The notes below the pieces were generated by a model. The model saw only the letters and a program-made list of their open reading frames with translations. It made no database searches and was not told the origin of the DNA. Source: Chitinophagales bacterium (GTDB taxonomy: Bacteria > Bacteroidota > Bacteroidia > Chitinophagales > Saprospiraceae). From it: 64,000 bases of DNA. Shown piece after piece: positions 8,798 through 17,205 of the stretch. Position 1 is the stretch's first letter. Every line of letters begins with the position of its first letter. The translations under genes and the position numbers were made by a program. The stretch is from positions 186,001 to 250,000 of the forward strand of contig JAFLBO010000002.1 of assembly GCA_017303475.1 (NCBI GenBank), given 5' to 3'.

Positions 8798-9940
8798 CTA
8801 ATACGCGGCGTGCACGGAGGCGGCCAGATCAAATGTAGGGTTTTTCCATATGATGGGCACTTTTACGACAAAGTTTCCATCTTGTTCGCCCGCCCAAACC
8901 GGTTGATGAGCCAGCAAAGAGTATCGGTTCATGATGTTTTTCAGCCCGATGCCAGTGGAGGCCTCCGGAGCGGGTCGTGGTTGTAATTTATTGCACACCA
9001 CAAGATAACCTTCCGTTTCCTGTATTCCAACCATCAATGGATGAGATACCGACATTCGGTTGTGTTTCAGGGCATTTTCAATGAGCAATTGCAAGGTGAG
9101 CGGAGCAATTTGCGCCTGTTTGCGCAATTCATCTGAAACCTTGATACGCAGATCAAACTTTTCACCAAACCGAATTTTCAATAGAAAAGCATAAGAATCA
9201 ATAAAATCCAGCTCTGTACCCAGAGATATAAGTGCCTGATCTTTCTGCTCCAGAATATATCGGTAGGTTTTGGACAATTGCTCTATGAATTTTTCCGATA
9301 GTTCCGGATTTATCTGGACCAACGAGGTCAGAATACTCAGGTTATTAAACAGGAAATGCGGGCTCACCTGATTTTTCAAGGTATTGAATTGTACCAAAAC
9401 CTGCTCTTTCTCCAGTTGATCCGCCCGATCTTGCACTGCCTGTGTGCGCCTCAGTACATGCCTGTTTAGAATAATGGTGTACACATATAAAGCTGTAACG
9501 GCAAAAAGCGCCATCGCCGCCCGCAAACCATGCGCACGATATTCTGCATTTTGACCTGAAACCTCTGCAGCCGGGCGCAGGAAAAGATCTACAATGCTGC
9601 TCACCAGCATCACCCCTGGCACAGAAATCAAGGCTCCTGAAAACAAAAACAGCCCGATGAATAATAAATTCAATAACGGCCGGTCCATGCCCAGCGAGAA
9701 AATTCCAAACCAGGCAATCAGCTTGCGCTGAATACATTCGGCCAGACAAACAAAAAAGGCTAAGTGAAGGCAGCCTGCCAGGTATTCAAAGCCAAATACC
9801 GGCAAGTGCTGCCACAAGTTGACATTCCATTGTTCCGGCGGAATGTTGACAAACAACAAAACCGGATAAAAAATGGACATCAGACCAAAAGCCAGTTGCA
9901 GTCGTTCCCGCCAGGAAAGGCTGTACAATTCGCCGTTCAT
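8798..9940 (-). CDS. LytS-type membrane histidine kinase
   Basis: The 380-residue protein has about four hydrophobic segments in the first 165 residues, a coiled-coil linker (RTQAVQDRADQLEKEQ), and the His_kinase signature QVSPHFLFNNLSILTSL with His ~195. It ends with the N box IENALKHN and the glycine box STGIGLKNI. The kinase core is closely similar to those at 6866 and 17206, but this protein lacks TPRs and a signal peptide, so its input probably comes through the membrane domain. The gene is followed after 24 bp by the TPR kinase gene, and two kinases may share one regulator. A short hydrophobic C-terminal extension after the ATPase domain has no recognised role. Confidence 0.9.
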   Translation of the reverse strand: MNGELYSLSWRERLQLAFGLMSIFYPVLLFVNIPPEQWNVNLWQHLPVFGFEYLAGCLHLAFFVCLAECIQRKLIAWFGIFSLGMDRPLLNLLFIGLFLFSGALISVPGVMLVSSIVDLFLRPAAEVSGQNAEYRAHGLRAAMALFAVTALYVYTIILNRHVLRRTQAVQDRADQLEKEQVLVQFNTLKNQVSPHFLFNNLSILTSLVQINPELSEKFIEQLSKTYRYILEQKDQALISLGTELDFIDSYAFLLKIRFGEKFDLRIKVSDELRKQAQIAPLTLQLLIENALKHNRMSVSHPLMVGIQETEGYLVVCNKLQPRPAPEASTGIGLKNIMNRYSLLAHQPVWAGEQDGNFVVKVPIIWKNPTFDLAASVHAAY

Positions 9941-9977
9941 AAGGCTGTGTTTAGTCTTACTGAAAATGTGTAGTCCA

Positions 9978-10613
9978 TTACAGGATTTGGGTAATGGATT
10001 GACCAGTAAGCAGATGAACCTTGGCCGTTATTTTTTCCAGCGACCAATCCCACCAGCGCAAAGCCAGCAACTGATTTATTTCCTCCTCTTCAAACCTGCG
10101 ACGGATTTCCTTAGCCGGGTTGCCGGCTACTATGGTGTAAGGAGGAACATCTTTGGTAACCACCGAATACGCGCCTACTATGGCGCCATCACCAATGGTT
10201 ACACCTGCCAGGATAACAGATCTGTATCCCAACCAAACATCGTTGCCAATAGTAATATCGCCTTTATTAGGAAACTGACGTCCCTCCATAGCATGTTCCC
10301 ATCCATTTCCAAATATGGAAAACGGGTACGATGATACCGCGTCTACCAAATGGTTTCCGCCATTAAGAATAAACTCCACACCCGACGCAATAGCGCAAAA
10401 CTTGCCGATTGTCAGCTTGTCGCCAATGAAATCAAAGTGGTATTTGACGTTTTTTTCAAAATTCTGCACGTCCTCGAAGTCATCATAGTAGGTGTAATCG
10501 CCCACCTGAATGTTCGGGTTTTTCACCACATTTTTCAAAAAACACAAGCGATCATAATGCTGCAACGGGAATCGTGTTGCCGGATCCGGGCCTGGTTTAG
10601 GAATCGTAGTCAT
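9978..10613 (-). CDS. Vat-like xenobiotic/CatB-type O-acetyltransferase
   Basis: The 211-residue protein has left-handed beta-helix hexapeptide repeats in its middle. The motifs DKLTIGKFCAIASGVEFILN, GDITIGNDVWLGYRSVILAG and TIGDGAIVGAYSVVTKDVPP are the hallmark of the Vat/CatB acetyltransferase family, which moves acetyl from acetyl-CoA to antibiotics or sugars. The family's catalytic His is likely the one in GGNHLVDAVSSYPF. Length matches streptogramin acetyltransferases (about 210-220). The start codon overlaps the stop of the preceding reductase gene as ATGA, so the two are translationally coupled. Whether this member confers drug resistance or has another substrate cannot be told. Confidence 0.88.
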   Translation of the reverse strand: MTTIPKPGPDPATRFPLQHYDRLCFLKNVVKNPNIQVGDYTYYDDFEDVQNFEKNVKYHFDFIGDKLTIGKFCAIASGVEFILNGGNHLVDAVSSYPFSIFGNGWEHAMEGRQFPNKGDITIGNDVWLGYRSVILAGVTIGDGAIVGAYSVVTKDVPPYTIVAGNPAKEIRRRFEEEEINQLLALRWWDWSLEKITAKVHLLTGQSITQIL

Positions 10614-11137
10614 AGCGCTTTGTAGTGTAATTGAACCAATCCGGTTTCAAATGATTGAGCCGAGGTAAGCTGAAGGGCCTGGTAAGGGCGCCCGTCGTAG
10701 AACAGACGGGTGCCCTCTCCTACCATGACCGGAATGACGGAAATGATGAGTTCATCTATCAGTTTATGTTTCAACAGTACTTGCACCAATTCGGAGCCGC
10801 CATCGCAAAATATAACCTTTCCATCTGCAGCTTTCAAGCCTTGAACCAGTTCCGGTACATCTCCGGAATAAAAATGAACGTTCCCTTCTGCAGGCCTGGC
10901 TGAACGGGTGACAACATAGGTCTCCTTATCTGCATGCGGAAAAACATCTACCTGCCCCATCACCCAATCGTAGGTTTTACGACCTAAAATCACGGTATCT
11001 ACCTGTGATATAAAGGCTTGATAACCATAATCTTCTCCTTCTTTCTGAACAATACTCAGGAAACTCAGATCATCGTTAGGTTGGGCAATGTAGCCATCCA
11101 GACTGGTGGCAATGTAAAGCACAAGTTTGCGCGGCAT
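10610..11137 (-). CDS. Dihydrofolate reductase-like (RibD C-terminal) protein
   Basis: The 175-residue protein starts MPRKLVLYIATSLDGYIA, the typical N-terminus of the YyaP/RibD-C group, with the active-site-like stretch GRKTYDW and the nucleotide-binding pattern VIFCDGGSELVQVLL. The fold is that of dihydrofolate reductase and of the RibD reductase domain. Members are NADPH-dependent reductases, mostly of unknown substrate. Its TGA stop overlaps the start of the acetyltransferase gene by 4 bp. The upstream lipoprotein gene (11150) lies 12 bp away on the same strand, so all three may be cotranscribed. Confidence 0.88.
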   Translation of the reverse strand: MPRKLVLYIATSLDGYIAQPNDDLSFLSIVQKEGEDYGYQAFISQVDTVILGRKTYDWVMGQVDVFPHADKETYVVTRSARPAEGNVHFYSGDVPELVQGLKAADGKVIFCDGGSELVQVLLKHKLIDELIISVIPVMVGEGTRLFYDGRPYQALQLTSAQSFETGLVQLHYKAL

Positions 11138-11149
11138 AGGCTTAGTTGT

Positions 11150-11977
11150 TTATTGATGGTATTCAAAATCAGCTTTCAGAGTGCCCAGCGGCTTAATTTC
11201 TGTCCGACTTATTGGCAGGCCCTCGTTGTTATATTCATGAACGTAATGGTAAACTACAGGATCAAAAAACCTAACTGATACCACTTCTTTGCCCGGATTG
11301 TTGAATTGCCAACGCACCTGAGGCAAATATGGATAACGCAACAACCATTGGGTAGGGTTTATGTGCTGATCGAATTGGGAATACTCCTTCGCATGAGCCA
11401 GCACAAAAACCATATTATCCTGTCGTTCCAAAGTTTCTTCCTTTACCAGATTGCCTTTTGCATCATATTTCAGAAAACGGCGGAAATAGGATTCTTGTTC
11501 CCCGGTACTGGCGAAAACAATATAGTTTTCCTGAACAATCCGGTTTCCGTCATAAATATACTCGGTTTGGTTGGCCAGTTCACCACCCGGGTAATACTCC
11601 ATAACCTTATCAATCAGTTTATTCTGGTAAAAATACTTCACTGTCCAGCCGCCCGACTCCACTACCTGACGTAATAATCCCTGAGCATCATAATCAAACA
11701 GATATTCAATGGTGCGGATTTTTGTTGGATCGCCCTCTACAAATTGCCATTGATTGACCACTTTAACGGGCATATGCTCTTCATTATAGGTAATGGTGTA
11801 ATGATCATTTTCAGACCATTTTATTTTTTCAATGAGGGCATTTTCCGGCAAAGGATTAGGTTGTTGAGGCGCAGGTGTTGGTATGCTGGGATCTCGTGGG
11901 TCTTTACTACAAGCGCTCAATAATCCGGTAATCACAGCACCGGCGAGCAACAGCGTTTTTATGCTTATTTGTTTCAT
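11150..11977 (-). CDS. Lipoprotein with YD-repeat-like segments
   Basis: The 275-residue protein has a lipoprotein signal peptide with lipobox LLSAC (Cys ~23) and a Pro-rich spacer. A run of tyrosine-rich strands follows, such as EYLFDYDAQGLLRQV, TEYIYDGNRIV and LKYDAKGNLVKEE, resembling YD (RHS-type) repeats in single, short form. Such small lipoproteins are common in Bacteroidota and sit in the outer membrane; their function is unknown. The T9SS paralogs at 13.3 and 14.8 kb contain the same strand pattern. The gene ends 12 bp before the reductase gene and may lead that operon. Confidence 0.75.
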   Translation of the reverse strand: MKQISIKTLLLAGAVITGLLSACSKDPRDPSIPTPAPQQPNPLPENALIEKIKWSENDHYTITYNEEHMPVKVVNQWQFVEGDPTKIRTIEYLFDYDAQGLLRQVVESGGWTVKYFYQNKLIDKVMEYYPGGELANQTEYIYDGNRIVQENYIVFASTGEQESYFRRFLKYDAKGNLVKEETLERQDNMVFVLAHAKEYSQFDQHINPTQWLLRYPYLPQVRWQFNNPGKEVVSVRFFDPVVYHYVHEYNNEGLPISRTEIKPLGTLKADFEYHQ

Positions 11978-12086
11978 GGCTTAAGATTGTTTTTGTGTAA
12001 TCAAAATGCTGCTTTGTTCAAATGCCTGTATTTTTTGAACAGGTAAACAAGCAGGTAACAAATGGCTAAAAGCATGGTATGGGGCA

Positions 12087-12270
12087 TGACGGTTGACGGT
12101 GGACGGTTGACGGTGAACGGTTGACGGTGGTCCCGAGTACTTGGGATAGACGGTGGACGATTTAGGGAAGTCTATAATGCTCCATTACCCTGAGCCCAGA
12201 ACCGTAAACCGTCTACCGTAAGCCGTCTACCGTGGGCCGTCTACCGTAAACCGTCTACCGTGGGCTATCG
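12087..12270. repeat. Heptamer array with inverted arms (locus A)
   Basis: The left arm is made of GACGGTT/GACGGTG heptamers (about 12087-12128). A core contains CCCGAGTACTTGGG (12132-12145), and the right arm has complementary CCGTAAA/CCGTCTA/CCGTAAG heptamers (about 12200-12262). The arms can pair into a long imperfect hairpin. It occupies most of the 304-bp spacer between two minus-strand lipoprotein genes; nothing else was recognised there. Confidence 0.8.
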
Positions 12271-12281
12271 TCTCCGTAATC

Positions 12282-13016
12282 TTAATCTGCATTTCCGGCA
12301 GATCGCATATCTACACTTTCCACATCGGTGCGCAGCAAAATGCCGGTAGCCATAGCTGCAATCACCAAACGGGTTTCATAATCCAGAGATTCTGAGATCC
12401 AAACCTTTCCGCGATTGACGGTGGAAACTGCTGCTACCACCTTGCCGTCCAGGAGGAATTCATGGCCATAAACAGCTAATTGTTCCATCCAGTGCGGTTG
12501 TCCTTTAAGACCTCTAATTGCCTGAATATCAATTTGTTTTCCGGCACTTCTGGCCAATCCGGCAGAAGCTCTTTCGCGAAGAAAATCGCCATTAGGATTG
12601 TGTAATACGAAATCCCAATTGGTATTTCCGAGCGCTATATTGCCGGCAAAACAGTTTTGATAATCCAGCGGCAATCCAAAGAAGTCACCTAATACCGGGA
12701 GTTCCACACTGCTGAATTTGCTGACACAAACAACATGTGCAGTGCGTCCTTCCGGATCAAATTGGGTGTAACTGAGTTTCTCTTTTGCTTTTTGGAATCT
12801 AAGCGTAAACGGCAGGTCATATCCCTGGGTCCAACCCCTGCGTACCTTGCCGGTGGTGAATTGTCCAAATTGAATGGTTTGTCCGATCTGAAATCCATTG
12901 CGACCTTTTACAGTCATGGCTTCAGCGGTTAAATCAGGGCTGAGGGAAACTTCAGCAGGTTTGCAGGCCATGAACCCTACCAGGGTCAGAATGCCTAAAA
13001 AATACTTTGTTTTCAT
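12282..13016 (-). CDS. Putative lipoprotein of unknown function
   Basis: I do not recognise the family. The 244-residue protein starts MKTKYFLGILTLVGFMACKP, a lipoprotein signal with Cys ~18. The mature part is mostly beta-strand-like, contains RNGFQIGQTIQFGQFTTGKV, and has no obvious catalytic motif. It is flanked on both sides by heptamer arrays: one begins about 6 bp upstream of its start codon and one about 12 bp after its stop, so it lies isolated between repeats. An outer-membrane or periplasmic location is inferred from the signal. Confidence 0.7.
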   Translation of the reverse strand: MKTKYFLGILTLVGFMACKPAEVSLSPDLTAEAMTVKGRNGFQIGQTIQFGQFTTGKVRRGWTQGYDLPFTLRFQKAKEKLSYTQFDPEGRTAHVVCVSKFSSVELPVLGDFFGLPLDYQNCFAGNIALGNTNWDFVLHNPNGDFLRERASAGLARSAGKQIDIQAIRGLKGQPHWMEQLAVYGHEFLLDGKVVAAVSTVNRGKVWISESLDYETRLVIAAMATGILLRTDVESVDMRSAGNAD

Positions 13017-13022
13017 AGTGTA

Positions 13023-13272
13023 TGACGGTGGACGGTGGACGGCCGACGGTAGACGGTGGACGGTGGACGGTGGACGGTGCGTGGGTAGACGGACTTATAT
13101 GAGTTGTCATTCCCGGCAGGGGACCTACACAAGCCTGGCTACAGGCAATCCTCTTTGCCAGGGGATAATCTCGCAGCCAGGCTTGTGTAGGTTCCGAGTA
13201 CTCGGAATGACAACTCACATAAGTCTGGCTACCCACGCACCGTCTACCGTAAGCCGTCAACCGTAAGCCGTA
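13023..13272. repeat. Heptamer array with nested palindromes (locus B)
   Basis: The left arm (13023-13079) is TGGACGG/TAGACGG heptamers and the right arm (13237-13271) is CCGTCTA/CCGTAAG/CCGTCAA units. Between them are nested inverted repeats: GAGTTGTCATTCC (13101-13113) with GGAATGACAACTC (13204-13216), and CCTACACAAGCCTGGCT (13124-13140) with its exact complement at 13175-13191. The GAGTTGTCATTCCGAGTACT core is shared with locus D at 35.3 kb. The array fills the whole gap between two genes. Confidence 0.85.
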
Positions 13273-13274
13273 TC

Positions 13275-14639
13275 TTATTCTTTTACCAAACGGCTGTTGT
13301 ACCTGTTGTGCGCATCCTGTGCGGAAATAATGTACGCGCCGCTAGGCAGTGTTTCCAATGAAATAGTAGCGTTAGGTTGGTATGAACCTGAGATAACCAG
13401 TTCGCCTTTAAGGTTGAAAATCTGAACCAAAGCCTGTTCTTCCAGTCCCAGACGAATCATTCCGGCAGTTGGGTTTGGCATCACCTGAAGTGGTGTGAAT
13501 TGTGGTTCCCGACCGGCCAGGGTTTCATCGCTGTAATAGTAGAAAGTGCGGTCAAACAAATCAAAGCCTCCGGCGCCATCTCCAAAACCATGTGCTTCTG
13601 AGTGCAGTTGATCATCCTGCTCATAATCGAAAGCAAAAATTTCCTGATCCTCTGTACCATCCTGATTGTAAACAATCTGCAATCTGGTTTTTTCGCGTTT
13701 GGCACTGTCGTAGGTATACGTAGTTCCCATCACTTGAGTCCAATCACCAAGGGCTACATCCCAGAAAAATGTGTTCACCTGTGCTACCAGATCAAAACTG
13801 TTGTATTCCGTAGTAATCCGGCCATCTACAGTAAACCCGCTGATACCATCCGTCACATAAGAAATCACTTCTACAGGAAGGTGATTTTGGTATGTGAGCT
13901 CGCGTTTGGCATTCGGAATTTCAAACCCATCGAAGATGGCAAAAGATTCTACCAGGATATTATCACCATTGGCATCGTAGGTATGCACATCCTTGAACAA
14001 CACCTGTTGACCAAAATAATCAAAAGAACTTACGCTTTCCAGAAGACGATCCTGCGCATTGTAGGTATTGATGGTAAAGAATATCGTTACCCAGGTGTGT
14101 GTAGCCGAATCCAGCGCATACACATAAATGGAATCAACCAATGTTTGATCGTCGCCGTGAGGAAAGGAAACTGCGCGGGAATCTGGCACAAAATCGCCTT
14201 TTTCAGCATCCCATTCCTCGCCAAGTACTTCTACAATTCGACCTTGATCATCGCTGTAAATAAAGGAACGACTCAAGGGGAATCGTTCACCGGCTTCCAC
14301 AGAATAAATGGTTTCAATCTTTTCATGTGCTTGCGGGTAAGCGTAGGTAGTGAAACTGGTTTCTACACTATCACTTTGCGGATGAAAATCATATCCGTTA
14401 AACGCCTTGATGGAATCAAGTTTCAGCGGATTGGAACGAGAGTCAGCTTTTGGTTGAACCGACTGGGCCAGCGTTTGATCAACATCAAAACCGAGATGCT
14501 TAACGGCGGCCAGTTGTGTTTCATTCAGCATGGATTTGTTGTTTTGCAGGCTAACCGTGAGAGGTTTCTGTGCAAAAGAAGGCAACACTGCGATGGCCCA
14601 AAGCAGGGCAAAGAGACTGTTTTTCATAACTTTTGTCAT
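13275..14639 (-). CDS. T9SS-exported protein with YD-like strands (paralog 1)
   Basis: Translation is taken from ATG at 14639 (MTKVMKNSLFALLW); a second start four codons on, at 14627, is equally possible. Either gives a signal peptide ending PSFAQ. The long middle part consists of repeated tyrosine-rich strands (for example TTYTYDSAKREKTRL, FYYYSDETLAG) resembling YD units. The last ~75 residues form a T9SS type A sorting domain starting LQVMPNPTAGMIRL and ending RLVKE. It shares layout with the next gene upstream (14846), so the two are tandem paralogs. Function is unknown; surface exposure follows from the sorting domain. GATGAA direct repeats 21 bp apart stand about 75-100 bp before the start. 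Confidence 0.85.
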   Translation of the reverse strand: MTKVMKNSLFALLWAIAVLPSFAQKPLTVSLQNNKSMLNETQLAAVKHLGFDVDQTLAQSVQPKADSRSNPLKLDSIKAFNGYDFHPQSDSVETSFTTYAYPQAHEKIETIYSVEAGERFPLSRSFIYSDDQGRIVEVLGEEWDAEKGDFVPDSRAVSFPHGDDQTLVDSIYVYALDSATHTWVTIFFTINTYNAQDRLLESVSSFDYFGQQVLFKDVHTYDANGDNILVESFAIFDGFEIPNAKRELTYQNHLPVEVISYVTDGISGFTVDGRITTEYNSFDLVAQVNTFFWDVALGDWTQVMGTTYTYDSAKREKTRLQIVYNQDGTEDQEIFAFDYEQDDQLHSEAHGFGDGAGGFDLFDRTFYYYSDETLAGREPQFTPLQVMPNPTAGMIRLGLEEQALVQIFNLKGELVISGSYQPNATISLETLPSGAYIISAQDAHNRYNSRLVKE

Positions 14640-14709
14640 GGTAGTTGTTTTTGTAGTTGTTGATGAAACAAAGGTGCCGGCAGGCGAATCCAAGCCGCAA
14701 AAGCAAGAT

Positions 14710-14737
14710 GATGAATTGCCCAAAATCAGGGATGAAT
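14710..14737. promoter_or_regulatory. Direct repeat GATGAAT-N14-GATGAAT
   Basis: Two GATGAAT copies start at 14710 and 14731, exactly 21 bp apart, upstream of the T9SS paralog at 13275-14639. The same arrangement stands before the second paralog (16267-16298). LytTR-domain regulators bind direct repeats with about two helical turns between them. The LytTR gene next door (16332) is the candidate; binding itself is inferred. Confidence 0.45.
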
Positions 14738-14845
14738 GACTAAAAAGCCTGCATCGACGGTTTCACCTGTGACACTCGCGACTTCCATCCACCCCTGATT
14801 TTTTGGTTTTTTTAACGTTTTCTAAGCCAAACAGATCATTTTTGC

Positions 14846-16201
14846 CTATTTTCCGTCTTGTTTCACCAATTTTCCGGTAAACTGTTCATTACCTGAACGG
14901 GCCAGAATTATATACAAACCATTAGGCAAATCAGATACCGTCAACCAATCGCCAGGATGGTATTCCAGCGATTTGACGTCCCCACCCTGCTGGTTAACCA
15001 GTCGCACCTGCCAAACCTCTTCTGCTGGCAATTGAATCTGATCGGTCGCAGGATTTGGTACCGGTGCAAAGCTTTTGATTACCACCTGATCTGTTCCTAC
15101 CGTACCGCCATAGTAGTGGTACTTACGGCCATCAAGCTTCCAGTCAAACAAATCATCGTCCCAATGCAGGGTAGTGATATGGTAAAGATCACCGGCCTGG
15201 TTATACACGAAGTATTCGTAGTAGCGCTCTTCTTCTTTGTGCCGGGTAAGTTCGCGGGCAATCAGGCGTTGATCGTTGTTATAGGTATAATCCATAGATT
15301 GAACCAGACGCCAAACCTGATGCTGTTGATCGCGCTCAAAATCCATTTGTTTGCGCACCAACTCAGACACGTAATAAGAGATATTGGTACGGGAAACCGG
15401 CTGCAGTTGGGCGCCAATTTTCATGGAAACCAAGTACTCAATGGGTAACCCCTGACTTCCATACATGATGTTGGTCAGACTGCTTTGAATTTGTTGGTTA
15501 TTCAGCACTCTGAACTCTTCAATCATGGTATTGAATCCACTTAGATCGTAGGTGTAAACCTCACGGAATACCATTGGATCGCCAAAGTTGTCTACCCACG
15601 AAATACTCTCCTGCAATTGGTCCTGTGCATTGAAACGGTTAAGTAATTGCATGGTTGGGGTCCAGTCTGACAGGGAGGCATTCCAAAGACTGGCTGCTAA
15701 CGAATCAATGCGTTCAGGATCATTGCCATGTGGGTATAATTCCAACCGGGAGTCGGGTAGCATCACCCCTGCTGAGGCATCAAAACGTTCGCTCACAATA
15801 GAGATCAGACGTTTTTGTGCATCGGTGGTATAGGTGGTGCGACTGGCCAGTTCCCAGCCCTCATTTTCCCAACGATACTCGGTTTCCTCTTTTACTCCCG
15901 GCGCCGGATAACGCAGGGTGGTACGAACCAGCGGTGTAGAATCAGCTGCTGCACTTGGGTCGTATTGAAAAAACGAAAGTGTGGAGTCCAGCTGCGCAGG
16001 GGTTTGAACTATTGTTCCGGCAGCTTTGGGCAGTTTTTGCATGGTTGGCATATCAAAACCGGCAGTATGCATGGATTTCACCACAGAATAAGTCCAGTTT
16101 TCAGCCAAAACCCGAATGCTTGGAGAAAGGCGCTTTTGCGCGTAGGCTGTTTGCAACATCAACGTCATCAGGACGCCGATGGCGATCAATTTGTGTTTCA
16201 T
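14846..16201 (-). CDS. T9SS-exported protein with YD-like strands (paralog 2)
   Basis: The 451-residue protein has a signal peptide (residues 1-21, ending AYAQ). A central region of tyrosine-rich YD-like strands follows (SMDYTYNNDQRLIA, EYFVYNQAGDLYHI, GRKYHYYGG). A C-terminal T9SS sorting domain begins FAPVPNPATDQIQL and ends TGKLVKQDGK. It is a paralog of the protein encoded at 13275-14639, with the same start-of-domain spacing and similar signatures such as RLELYPHGNDPERIDSL. Role unknown. The LytTR regulator and TPR kinase genes lie immediately upstream on the same strand, and 21-bp-spaced GATGAA repeats lie between, suggesting control by that system. Confidence 0.85.
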   Translation of the reverse strand: MKHKLIAIGVLMTLMLQTAYAQKRLSPSIRVLAENWTYSVVKSMHTAGFDMPTMQKLPKAAGTIVQTPAQLDSTLSFFQYDPSAAADSTPLVRTTLRYPAPGVKEETEYRWENEGWELASRTTYTTDAQKRLISIVSERFDASAGVMLPDSRLELYPHGNDPERIDSLAASLWNASLSDWTPTMQLLNRFNAQDQLQESISWVDNFGDPMVFREVYTYDLSGFNTMIEEFRVLNNQQIQSSLTNIMYGSQGLPIEYLVSMKIGAQLQPVSRTNISYYVSELVRKQMDFERDQQHQVWRLVQSMDYTYNNDQRLIARELTRHKEEERYYEYFVYNQAGDLYHITTLHWDDDLFDWKLDGRKYHYYGGTVGTDQVVIKSFAPVPNPATDQIQLPAEEVWQVRLVNQQGGDVKSLEYHPGDWLTVSDLPNGLYIILARSGNEQFTGKLVKQDGK

Positions 16202-16266
16202 AGCAATTAGGAAAGTGATTTATTTCTTTTCAAAAGTGCATTCCCAAACGCTGCTAGCGCAAATCC

Positions 16267-16298
16267 TGCAAGATGAAGCGTAAAATATGCAGGATGAA
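16267..16298. promoter_or_regulatory. Direct repeat TGCA(A/G)GATGAA with 21-bp period
   Basis: TGCAAGATGAA (16267-16277) and TGCAGGATGAA (16288-16298) are 11-bp direct repeats exactly 21 bp apart, 66-97 bp upstream of the T9SS paralog start at 16201. The spacing is typical for LytTR dimers. A looser cluster of GATGAAT/GATGAAC at 17151 and 17192 lies before the regulator gene itself. Confidence 0.5.
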
Positions 16299-16331
16299 TG
16301 CCCTTTTTCAGTGACTCACTTTCCCGGCCCG

Positions 16332-17087
16332 CTACTTACCCAGCCATTCCTTGAAATCCGTCATCCGATCGCCGCTGACAAAAACATCCAGTTTGGACTT
16401 AGGCAGCAGGTCCAACTTCATTTTGCCCTTAAAATGGGTGTGTACTGTTTGTACGGAGGCAAAACTTACTAAAAACTGACGACTAACCCGGAAAAACAAG
16501 GTTGGATCCAGCAGTGTAGCCAGTTTATCCAAACTGAAATCAATGGGAAGGCTCTGGCCTTCTTTGGTTACCATGAAGGTAATTTTCTCATCTGAATAGA
16601 AATAGGCAATCTCCGAAACCTCTATGCTTCGAATTTTAGTACCAACGGTAATCATAAACCGGCTTTTATACTCCGGTGTACGTTGGCCGATGTATTGCAG
16701 CAAGGTGTTAAAATCAGGTTTGGCAAATTGCTCCTTCAGTGCCTTGAATTTTTCAATGGCCGCAATGAGTTCTACATAATTGACCGGCTTAAGCAGGTAA
16801 TCAATACTATTCACCTTGAATGCCTTGACCATATATTCATCATAGGCTGTGGTGAATATGACCGGCGAGGTTAGCGGCGCCAGCTCAAAAATTTTGAAGC
16901 ACAGGTCATCCTCCAGGTGAATATCCATAAAAACCAGGTCGGGTGCATCATTTTTACGGAGCCATTCCACAGAGGCTTCCACGGAAGGCAGGATGGCCAG
17001 CACCTCGATATTTGGATTGTATTTTTTCAACATACCCTCCAGGCGCTGGGCGGTCAGGTTTTCGTCTTCAATGATGATAGTCTTCAT
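16332..17087 (-). CDS. LytTR-family response regulator
   Basis: The 251-residue protein is read from ATG at 17087 (MKTIIIEDENLTAQRLEGML); an upstream in-frame ATG at 17138 would add a basic, non-homologous lead and is rejected. The receiver domain covers about residues 1-120, with phospho-acceptor Asp55 in LVFMDIHLED and conserved Lys in DYLLKPVN. A LytTR DNA-binding domain covers about 148-250. The TPR histidine kinase gene lies 118 bp upstream on the same strand, forming a LytS/LytR-like two-component system. Likely targets are the two T9SS genes downstream, which carry 21-bp-spaced direct repeats. Confidence 0.93.
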   Translation of the reverse strand: MKTIIIEDENLTAQRLEGMLKKYNPNIEVLAILPSVEASVEWLRKNDAPDLVFMDIHLEDDLCFKIFELAPLTSPVIFTTAYDEYMVKAFKVNSIDYLLKPVNYVELIAAIEKFKALKEQFAKPDFNTLLQYIGQRTPEYKSRFMITVGTKIRSIEVSEIAYFYSDEKITFMVTKEGQSLPIDFSLDKLATLLDPTLFFRVSRQFLVSFASVQTVHTHFKGKMKLDLLPKSKLDVFVSGDRMTDFKEWLGK

Positions 17088-17205
17088 AAAACGATTGTTT
17101 TTACGTCTGCAAAAGTGTGAGCGCGCGCGCGTACCCAAAGGCTAAAAGAGGATGAATCGGCCGAATTCCGGGAAGGATGCCCATTCAGCCGGATGAACCG
17201 GATGG

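Noticed and set aside
10610..10613. Sequencing error between reductase and acetyltransferase genes
   Set aside because: ATGA is a normal coupled start/stop overlap and both proteins are complete.
13602..14663. 353-residue plus-strand reading frame
   Set aside because: It runs antisense to the T9SS paralog, which has a signal peptide and sorting domain; the antisense product shows no recognisable features.
17151..17198. Third LytTR site before the regulator gene
   Set aside because: GATGAAT and GATGAAC are 41 bp apart, not 42, and the middle copy is out of register; kept only as a loose cluster.
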